A stretch of 6,136 bases of DNA, taken from assembly GCA_049509675.1 (NCBI GenBank), contig JBEKZQ010000382.1, positions 1 to 6,136 on the forward strand, read 5' to 3'. The stretch is from JBEKZQ01 sp049509675. GTDB taxonomy: Bacteria > Planctomycetota > Planctomycetia > Pirellulales > Thermoguttaceae. The notes under the pieces were generated by a model, which did no database searches, had not been told where the DNA came from, and saw only the letters and a list, made by a program, of their open reading frames with translations. The position numbers and the translations under genes are program-made. Shown here in pieces: positions 1 to 5,117 of the stretch. The first letter of the stretch is position 1. Each line of letters begins with the position of its first letter.

Positions 1-379
1 AACTTGGGAGCTCCTGTCGTCTCCACGAAAGAGTCCCGGAGGGGGATACCGGGTGACCAACCCCAGGCCCGACGTTGCGGCACGCAGCGGCGGCGGGAGC
101 GAAACGTGCGTGATCTCGTGGTACCGCCAAACGAAGGAAACGAAGCGCGGCGGGAGGGACGGCAGGAAGTCGCAGTGCCTTGATAGTACCGACGAAGCCG
201 GGGAACTTGATCCGCAAGGACCCGGGGGATGGGAAGCGAGGCATCGAGTAACCACGCCGTTGGCGGGAAACGCCTGAGAGGCTTTGAACTCTCGTCTGGT
301 GTTACCGGCACGCCAACGGATAGCGAGTGACGGGTTCGCCGCGGCACCATGTCGCTGCGAAGCGAAGGGGTTACTTGAG

Positions 380-413
380 GAACCGTATGGTCTAATGTGT
401 CCACGTACGGATC
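380..413 (+). ncRNA. Group II intron domain V
   Basis: This is exactly 34 nt, the canonical domain V length. The lower helix pairs gaaccgta (380-387) with tacggatc (406-413), with the usual two-base bulge (c404, g405) before the distal stem. At the third pair, where canonical domain V has G paired with U, there is A opposite A (382/411). I cannot tell whether that is normal for this intron clade or damage. The distal stem is poor: only three clean pairs (388-390 with 401-403) around a 10-nt irregular loop, where active introns usually have about five pairs and a GNRA-like tetraloop. This suggests decay. Domain V is the catalytic core of intron splicing. Confidence 0.8.
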
Positions 414-420
414 TGTGGGA

Positions 421-446
421 GCCCTGGGCGGGTAACCGCCCAGGGC
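421..446 (+). ncRNA. Group II intron domain VI-like hairpin
   Basis: This is a perfect 10-bp stem, 422-431 pairing with 436-445, closed by a gtaa (GNRA) tetraloop at 432-435. It is extended by a G-C pair at 421/446. It begins eight nt after domain V, the expected place for domain VI. No clear bulged branch-point adenosine can be identified within the stem. The intron probably ends a few bases after it. The strength of the stem means it would also work as an RNA stabiliser, but there is no T-run to make it a terminator. Confidence 0.65.
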
Positions 447-535
447 CACCCGGCCCCTGATGTCCGGACCCAGAGACGGAAAAGGGCATCACTGATTTCC
501 CTCCGTTCGCTGCTGGTAGCTTTCACCAACTCCCC

Positions 536-557
536 CACGCTGTCAGCACGCTGTCAG
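536..557 (+). repeat. 11-bp perfect tandem duplication
   Basis: The unit cacgctgtcag occurs twice in direct succession (536-546 and 547-557) with no mismatch. Two copies of 11 bp could come from replication slippage or be a remnant of a target-site duplication. No element sits between the copies, so slippage is simpler. Confidence 0.7.
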
Positions 558-938
558 GGGTCAGAACTATTCTTCATTCCGTGTGGTCTTTCGTGACCAG
601 TTCTGGCGGGCAGCATACATAACTCTTGGCAGGAACGGCCCGGTCTTGCTTGCCCTTATCTCGCCATTTTACTCGACAAAGAGGATCCTCCATAGGGGGC
701 ACCGATCCCTCCGGCAATTGCTCGTCGCGCGGCGACCGGACAGCCGTGCTCATCCGCCCCATGCCCCCATGCCCGGAACGCAGAATCTGCCCTTGAAATC
801 GGGCCGCGCGGCGTGCTACGCTGGCCAGCCATGCTCAGGCATTCGACAACTGATGGCCGGCCACTCGGGCCGGTCGCTGCGGCGACACCGGGCGGAGCAA
901 GTCCGTCGGCAGTAAGACCAGAGGTAGTTCGGCACTGT

Positions 939-967
939 AAGACGGCACGCAATAGTCGTCTTTTCTT
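939..967 (+). terminator. Weak terminator-like hairpin
   Basis: The segment 939-946 (aagacggc) pairs with 955-962 (gtcgtctt), giving 8 pairs including one G-U, around an 8-nt loop. On the plus strand this runs into ttttctt (961-967), which partly overlaps the stem. It lies about 70 nt past the stop codon of the minus-strand hydrolase, so it could also end that transcript from the other side, although the minus strand has no T-run after the hairpin. The stem is AT-containing and of modest stability. Confidence 0.3.
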
Positions 968-1032
968 GCCCCAGGGGCTTGTGTTGGGAAGAAACACGAT
1001 AATCCCCGGCGAACTGCGAGTGGTAACGACTC

Positions 1033-2706
1033 TCACTTTTGCAGCCGTTGGGCGTACATGCCGGCGCCGATGGCGCGGCTGGCTTGGATCGTCTCGGCGT
1101 AGGGCGTGTCGCAGACGTCGAGGAAGCCGATCTGATAGTTCTCGCCGTCGCCGCGGCCGGTGGTGGGCTGGTCGCCGAATTGGAACCAGTGCGTGCCGAC
1201 GAACAAAGGATTCCGCAGCGCGCCGCCCACGTAACCACGGTACGCCGCGGCCCGGGCCGCCTGGTCGGCGACCGGCACCAGGCCGGTGTGGAATGGGCCG
1301 CGATCCAAGGCGCCGAAATGGAATTCGCCGATGATCACCGGCTTATCTACTGCGGAGGGCAGACGGAAGTCGGCGATCGACGCCTGGTAGCGATTGAAAC
1401 TGAGCACGTCGCAATACGGCGCCGCGGCGCGCACCGCCCGATCGTTGACCCAGGCGAAGCGGCAGCCCAGGTAGAGGGCCTGCGGCGAGAGTTCCTTCAC
1501 CGCGTCGCGACAGGTGCGGAAATAGAGATCGTCGAAGCGGCTGGCGAAGGCCGCCAGGTCGTCGTAGGCCCTTTTTTTGTCCGGCTCGTGGCGCTGCTGC
1601 GACAAGGCGGACCACGAGGCGTGCCGCGTCCCCCAGATCGCGTTGAGTCGCTCGATCGTGTCGTACTTCTTCCGCAGGTCGGCCAGCAGGGCCTGCTTGG
1701 CGGGCTGTTCGGCGGGCGATCGCAAGGCGGCCACGGCCAGCGACAGTTCGTCGCCCCAACTCAATTCGTTGTCGACAAAATAGCCCAGGCACCACGGGTC
1801 GGTCGCGCCGAAGTTCCTGTGCTCGGCCAGATCGCGCCGCACGTTCTTGGCAAAATCCGGGTCGAAGACGTCGACGAACCGGCCCCAGTAGCCTTCGCTG
1901 CCTGCCAAGGGACGGCCGGCGACGTGCGTGGTTATCACGTAAGGCGTTTTGCGAAGGGCGTAGATCGCCCGGTTCGACCAGTTGCCGATGGTGTTCATGC
2001 CCCAGCTTCGCAGGCGACGGTGGACGATTTCGGCGAACCGCGCCTGCCAATCGTTGCCATATTTGCGCGACAGGTTGGCGGCGGCGAAGTTGTAGGTTTT
2101 GAAGTTCTTTCCTTCATAATAGTTGTGCGGCCCCCAATGCCCTTGGCCATAAAAAACGCCCAGCGGCGACTGCTCCGCCGGCAGATCGGTGAACCAAGGC
2201 TCCCGGTCGGTGATGGGCGTCGCGCCTTCCCAGCCGACGCAATCAATACCGTGCGACCAGAACAAGCGGCCTTCGGGATCGACGAGCCACCACTTGCCGT
2301 CATGCTTCGCGGCGCGAAAACGGCCGCTGGCCGTCAACTGCGGCCCGTCTTGCCAACCGCCGTATTGGTCCCAACCCTTGGGGCCGGGCTGGTCGGCCAA
2401 CTCGACCGCTTCCGCCGCCTTCCGCCGAAGCAAATCGTCCGGCGACTTGGTCTTGCCCGGCCAGTCGGCGTGTCGATACTGCCCAAACTGGTCGATCAAG
2501 GGCAAGAGCTTCGTCAGGTCCTCGTTCGGGCCGATGGGCGGAAAACCGCGCATGCCGAATAGCTTGGCGCGGACGTCGGCGGGCGGGCTATGCGTTGGCG
2601 GCTCGGCCCGCAACGGGGCGACGAGGAGCAAGAGAGCGAGCAGTAGGACAAAGTCAAGGAGCCGTGAGAGAATAAGTTGATCAATTATCGTAGGACGGAT
2701 TGGCAA
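1033..2706 (-). CDS. Secreted GH50/GH42-like glycoside hydrolase (agarase-like)
   Basis: Clan GH-A glycoside hydrolase, probably exported, likely acting on galactan or agar-type polysaccharides or their oligosaccharides. With the TTG start at 2706 it has 557 residues. A signal peptide is visible: hydrophobic residues 19-32 (FVLLLALLLLVAPL), with likely cleavage after LRA at 34. Residues 137-158 carry GKWWLVDPEGRLFW followed by SHGIDCVG, a strand/loop block seen in agarase-like proteins. The proposed acid/base is E314 in YFVDNELSWGDE, and the proposed nucleophile is E461 in PVIIGEFHFG, matching the beta-4/beta-7 glutamates of clan GH-A. It is shorter than typical GH50 enzymes, which carry a larger N-terminal module. 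The reading frame stays open up to 2862 (TTG), with an ATG at 2784. I prefer 2706 because it places the signal peptide at the N-terminus, but that TTG lies inside a palindromic repeat, so the start is uncertain. Family-level assignment is tentative; hydrolase status is well supported. Confidence 0.8.
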   Translation of the reverse strand: MPIRPTIIDQLILSRLLDFVLLLALLLLVAPLRAEPPTHSPPADVRAKLFGMRGFPPIGPNEDLTKLLPLIDQFGQYRHADWPGKTKSPDDLLRRKAAEAVELADQPGPKGWDQYGGWQDGPQLTASGRFRAAKHDGKWWLVDPEGRLFWSHGIDCVGWEGATPITDREPWFTDLPAEQSPLGVFYGQGHWGPHNYYEGKNFKTYNFAAANLSRKYGNDWQARFAEIVHRRLRSWGMNTIGNWSNRAIYALRKTPYVITTHVAGRPLAGSEGYWGRFVDVFDPDFAKNVRRDLAEHRNFGATDPWCLGYFVDNELSWGDELSLAVAALRSPAEQPAKQALLADLRKKYDTIERLNAIWGTRHASWSALSQQRHEPDKKRAYDDLAAFASRFDDLYFRTCRDAVKELSPQALYLGCRFAWVNDRAVRAAAPYCDVLSFNRYQASIADFRLPSAVDKPVIIGEFHFGALDRGPFHTGLVPVADQAARAAAYRGYVGGALRNPLFVGTHWFQFGDQPTTGRGDGENYQIGFLDVCDTPYAETIQASRAIGAGMYAQRLQK

Positions 2707-2716
2707 TCCGTCCCAC
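2690..2716. repeat. Palindromic REP-like element at hydrolase 5' end
   Basis: The arms ggacggattg (2693-2702) and caatccgtcc (2704-2713) are perfect inverted complements around a single central base. Two further outer pairs (2690-2691 with 2715-2716) sit across one mismatch (2692/2714). From memory, near-identical dyads are scattered through planctomycete genomes, usually between genes. Here it overlaps the apparent start region of the minus-strand hydrolase, and the in-frame TTG at 2704-2706 lies within one arm. In mRNA it would fold into a hairpin over the start codon. Confidence 0.7.
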
Positions 2717-2957
2717 AAGACACGGGCAACTGGCCAAGTTATTGTTGTACGGGCGTCAAGTTCTCGGATGCATGAGGCAGGCATGGGCGATCTCGCAGTG
2801 GGGGGTGAAGGAGGGCGAAACACAGCCGCACCCAAGATACCGCGCCCAGCGGCGTTTTGCAAAACACCCCGGCGTCATACGACCCCATTTATCCGTTTCC
2901 CCTGAATTTGGTGCTTGTCAGCCTTTGAGCCCTACGCTGGCAGGAGTCGCTCGACAT

Positions 2958-2966
2958 TGCTATACT
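2958..2966 (+). promoter_or_regulatory. Candidate extended -10 promoter for ATPase operon
   Basis: The sequence tgctatact is an extended -10 (TGn followed by TATACT, one base from TATAAT). The -35 region 17 nt upstream (2938-2943, tggcag) is a poor match, which extended -10 promoters tolerate. Transcription would start near 2973 and leave a 5' leader of about 180 nt before the ATPase ATG at 3155. Planctomycete promoter rules are not well fixed in my knowledge, so this is tentative. Confidence 0.3.
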
Positions 2967-3140
2967 TTCGGACCTGTGGTACTGAAGTGCTCGACGACAT
3001 CGAGTTGCTGGCCCGATTACTGGTTCTGGGGTTGGGACGACGGGGCAACGGACCTCATGGGCAAGGGCAAGATAACGGATGGCACCCGCTGGAATGAATG
3101 CCACTACACCAGCAAGGCCACGCAAGCGGCGCGAACTGCG

Positions 3141-3148
3141 GGAAAGGG
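3141..3148 (+). promoter_or_regulatory. Ribosome binding site of the ATPase gene
   Basis: The purine run ggaaaggg lies 6 nt before the ATG at 3155. It favours that ATG over the in-frame ATG at 3098, which has no comparable site and would add 19 residues not resembling the family. Confidence 0.55.
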
Positions 3149-3154
3149 CAAGCC

Positions 3155-4366
3155 ATGAACAACAATCTGTTGAACAGCCTCCAATTGAAGGGCTTTTTGT
3201 CCTTCGCGCCAAACAGCGAACCGGTGGGGCTGACAAACCTGAACGTGCTGATCGGCCCCAACGGCGTGGGCAAGTCGAACTTTATCGAGGCAATCGAATT
3301 GCTGCACGCGACGCCGGGGGATTTCAGCGGAGTCATCCGGCTCGGTGGCACGCCCAACGACTGGGTCTGGCATGGCGGCAAAGGGGCGACGGCAGCCCGG
3401 ATTGAAGCGTTGTTGTCCGCCGTGAACCGTTCGCCGGAACTGCGGTACGCCCTTGAGTTCACCGACAGCGCGGGACGGTTGGAGATCGCGGACGAGGTGC
3501 TGGAGGAGGCAAACAAAGCCGATCCGCGTGCCAAGGATGTGCGGTTTTATTATCGATTTCAGCGCGGACACCCGGCGATCAACGTCAACCAAACGGTTGC
3601 GAGCAAGACGGCAGGCTGGCAGTACAAAGAGCGAAAGCTGATACGCGAGAGCATCGATCCGCAACAGTCGATCTTGTCGCAGCGCAAAGACCCAGACCTG
3701 TATCCCGAGGTGACGGCGACTGCGAAAAGGTTCGACGCCGTCCAGGTATTTCGGGAATGGGGCTTCGGGCGCTCCGCCGCCTTGCGCGCGGCGCAGCCGT
3801 CCAACTTGCCAACGGATGTGTTGTTGCCACAGCTTGTGAACCTGGGGCTGGTGCTTAACGACTTGGAGCATAGGAACGAGTGGACGCGGTTGAACGATTT
3901 GATGCACAAGTTCCTGCCGCGATTCAAGCGGCTGAGCACGAAGGTCTCTGCCGGATCGGTGCAGGTGTACCTGCATGAGGAAGGGCTCAGTGTCCCGGTT
4001 CCGGCGACGAGGCTCTCGGACGGAACGCTACGGTTCCTGGCGCTGCTGGCGATCCTGCTGAATCCTGGGTCGGCGACGTTGATCTGCGTCGAGGAACCGG
4101 AACTGGGGCTGCACCCGGATGCGATGTCGTTGCTGGCGGACTTGCTGGCCGAGGCCTCGGAGAAGACGCAGTTGGTCGTTACGACGCACTCGGACGTGCT
4201 TGTGTCGGCGTTGACGGAGCAGGCCGAGTCGGTATTGGTGTGCGACTACCTTGAGAACGGAACTGAACTTCGGCGGCTGGAGAGTGCAAAGTTGAAGCAC
4301 TGGCTGGAAAAGTACCGGCTGGGCGAGGTCTGGCGACTGGGAAAACTTGGAGGCAACCTGTGGTAG
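3155..4366 (+). CDS. RecF/OLD-type AAA ATPase (AAA15/AAA_21), defence-like
   Basis: ATPase of the ABC/SMC-like RecF-OLD group (COG4637-like), 403 residues, presumably cytoplasmic and DNA- or partner-regulating. Walker A GPNGVGKS is at 34-41, right after an N-terminal strand block (SLQLKGFLSF, NLNVLIG). An ABC-signature-like LSDGT is at 287-291, followed by the helix RFLALLAILL. Walker B is LICVEEPE around 309-316, with E313 where many relatives have D and E314 as the likely catalytic base. The D-loop-like segment LGLHPDAM follows, and the switch histidine is H345 in VVTTHSD. The C-terminus (LGEVWRLGKLGGNLW) matches the usual ending of this family. Residues about 90-280 form the variable insert between the Walker motifs. 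There is no TOPRIM domain on this chain, unlike OLD or GajA. The TOPRIM-like partner is the next gene, whose GTG start overlaps this stop by 7 nt. The ATPase call is firm; a defence role is inferred. Confidence 0.9.
   Translation: MNNNLLNSLQLKGFLSFAPNSEPVGLTNLNVLIGPNGVGKSNFIEAIELLHATPGDFSGVIRLGGTPNDWVWHGGKGATAARIEALLSAVNRSPELRYALEFTDSAGRLEIADEVLEEANKADPRAKDVRFYYRFQRGHPAINVNQTVASKTAGWQYKERKLIRESIDPQQSILSQRKDPDLYPEVTATAKRFDAVQVFREWGFGRSAALRAAQPSNLPTDVLLPQLVNLGLVLNDLEHRNEWTRLNDLMHKFLPRFKRLSTKVSAGSVQVYLHEEGLSVPVPATRLSDGTLRFLALLAILLNPGSATLICVEEPELGLHPDAMSLLADLLAEASEKTQLVVTTHSDVLVSALTEQAESVLVCDYLENGTELRRLESAKLKHWLEKYRLGEVWRLGKLGGNLW
4349..4353 (+). promoter_or_regulatory. Ribosome binding site inside ATPase 3' end
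   Basis: The sequence ggagg lies 6 nt before the GTG at 4360, within the last codons of the ATPase gene. It supports the GTG start and implies that the second protein is made by coupled or re-initiating translation, keeping the two proteins in step. Confidence 0.7.
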
Positions 4367-4995
4367 AGGACATCGCCATCTACATTGAGGGCGGCGGAGA
4401 CACAGCGCAGACGCTGGACCCGTTTCGCCGGGGCATGTCGGCCTTTCTGAAACCGGTGGTCGACGTGGTGCGCGAGCGTCGCATCCGCTGGCGCGTGATC
4501 CCCTGTGGTGGGCGCCGACTTGCCTACGACGCTTTTGTCGATGCCCTGGCCAACGAACCGGAGGTCTTCAACGTGCTGCTAGTGGACTCGGAAGACCCGG
4601 TGGCGATCACGGTATTGCCCTGGGAACACCTCAACAACCGCGAGGGCGACAAGTGGGACAAACCCGCAGGCACGAACGATACGCGATGTCAGATGATGGT
4701 AGTCTGCATGGAAGCCTGGTTTCTGGCCGATCCAGCCGCGCTGAGGAAGCACTATGGCGGGCGGTTCAACGAGAAGGCTCTTCCTGCTGCAAATCAGGCG
4801 GAGACCCGCACGAAGAGCGACATCGATGACGCGCTCCGGAAGGCCACGAGCCCGACACCGTCCAAGGAATACCGGAAGATTCGTGACGGGGCGAAGTTGC
4901 TGGAGAAGGTGGACCCCGCCGAAGTGCGCAAACACTGCAAGTGGTGCGATCGGCTCTTCCAGGCATTGGGCAAAGCGATCGGAGCGACGGTGTGA
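4360..4995 (+). CDS. DUF4276 TOPRIM-like protein, partner of the ATPase
   Basis: 211-residue DUF4276-family protein. The TOPRIM-like core is visible: an N-terminal strand ending in the conserved glutamate, IYIEGGGD with E10 and D14, and a second strand with the acidic cluster VLLVDSEDP (D76, E78, D79). In TOPRIM nucleases these acidic groups hold catalytic metal ions. The family hallmark MEAWFLADP is at 117-125. A basic C-terminal part includes SKEYRKIRDGAKLLEKVDP (168-186) and a CDRLFQAL helix near the end. The GTG start overlaps the ATPase stop by 7 nt, so the two are one operon. RloB and DUF4435 (AriB of PARIS) are related TOPRIM-like families that also sit beside AAA15 ATPases. A nuclease or RNase effector held in check by the ATPase is a reasonable inference, but nothing here proves activity. 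The family call is good; function is inferred. Confidence 0.85.
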   Translation: MVEDIAIYIEGGGDTAQTLDPFRRGMSAFLKPVVDVVRERRIRWRVIPCGGRRLAYDAFVDALANEPEVFNVLLVDSEDPVAITVLPWEHLNNREGDKWDKPAGTNDTRCQMMVVCMEAWFLADPAALRKHYGGRFNEKALPAANQAETRTKSDIDDALRKATSPTPSKEYRKIRDGAKLLEKVDPAEVRKHCKWCDRLFQALGKAIGATV

Positions 4996-5117
4996 GGAGC
5001 GCGACGACCCTCATTGACGCCGTACTTGCCTCCTTGGGCCGCGCTGCACGGTAATTTCCAGGAACTTGTCGCTCGCCGGAGACGGACCGTCAACGAGCAC
5101 CCGAGGGTAGAGAGATT

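Larger units (their letters stand above)
1..449 (+). mobile_element. Group II intron, 3' part, lacking its reverse transcriptase
   Basis: The left part (about 20-345) reads like the domain I to early domain IV RNA of bacterial group II introns. In particular, the stretch around 183-210 (tagtaccgacgaagccgggg) and the one around 313-329 (cgccaacggatagcgag) resemble segments I recall just before and at the start of the intron-encoded protein. About 50 nt later a 34-nt domain V (380-413) and a domain VI-like hairpin (421-446) follow. An intact copy would carry roughly 1.2-1.5 kb of reverse transcriptase/maturase between these parts, so that gene has been deleted. The 5' end lies outside the window, and the 3' boundary near 449 is approximate. 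A 74-codon open frame at 53-277 falls inside the structured RNA and is not treated as a gene. Recognition is from memory of intron sequences. The domain V call is firm and the upstream domain assignment is less so. Confidence 0.75.
450..1032. other. Non-coding spacer between intron and hydrolase
   Basis: No convincing gene was found on either strand. The open frames here (for example 583-915 on plus and 656-1036 on minus) have no ribosome binding site, recognisable motif or protein-like composition, and they overlap one another. Visible structure is limited to an 11-bp tandem duplication (536-557), a GC-rich hairpin (857-862 with 868-873, 5-nt loop), a terminator-like hairpin (939-962) and the phrase ggggtcagaactattcttc (555-573). 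I vaguely associate that phrase with REP/IS200-type element edges but cannot confirm it. The segment may be the debris of old insertions. Confidence 0.55.
2717..3154. other. Divergent spacer between hydrolase and ATPase
   Basis: This is about 440 bp between divergently transcribed genes. Open frames on both strands pass through it, including the N-terminal extension of the hydrolase frame (2707-2862) and plus-strand frames at 2700-3158 and 2915-3097. None shows a conserved motif or a good ribosome binding site, and their composition is not protein-like. The stretch should carry promoters for both flanking genes. The only one I can point to is an extended -10 at 2958-2966 facing the ATPase. 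Confidence 0.5.

Noticed and set aside
53..277. 74-codon open frame beginning MTNPRPDV
   Set aside because: It lies inside the group II intron domain I-like RNA. Similar frames arise in related introns from conserved RNA structure, and it shows no protein domain.
555..573. ggggtcagaactattcttc and the minus-strand ggggtcgtatgac near 2878-2890 as matching ends of one inserted unit
   Set aside because: Only a six-base core is shared and the flanks do not match. There is no transposase or target duplication, so a link cannot be supported.
854..876. GC-rich hairpin (857-862 with 868-873) as a terminator of the hydrolase gene
   Set aside because: It has only six pairs, no T-run on either strand, and sits over 150 nt from the stop codon.
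1572..1578. Run of seven T (A7 in the hydrolase mRNA) as a possible programmed frameshift site
   Set aside because: The hydrolase frame continues intact through it with conserved motifs on both sides, and neither alternative frame gives a meaningful product. It encodes a Lys-Lys pair.
1039..2562. 507-codon plus-strand open frame opposite the hydrolase
   Set aside because: It is antisense to a gene with clear catalytic motifs and a signal peptide. Its own translation is V/G/R-rich with no motif, a typical shadow in high-GC DNA.
2938..2960. tggcag followed by ttgc, resembling a sigma-54 promoter
   Set aside because: The GG-to-GC spacing is about 18 nt, whereas sigma-54 sites need about 10 nt.
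2700..3158. 152-codon plus-strand open frame reaching the ATPase start
   Set aside because: It begins in the palindromic repeat, has no ribosome binding site or motif, and has a composition unlike the neighbouring proteins. It is most likely spacer.
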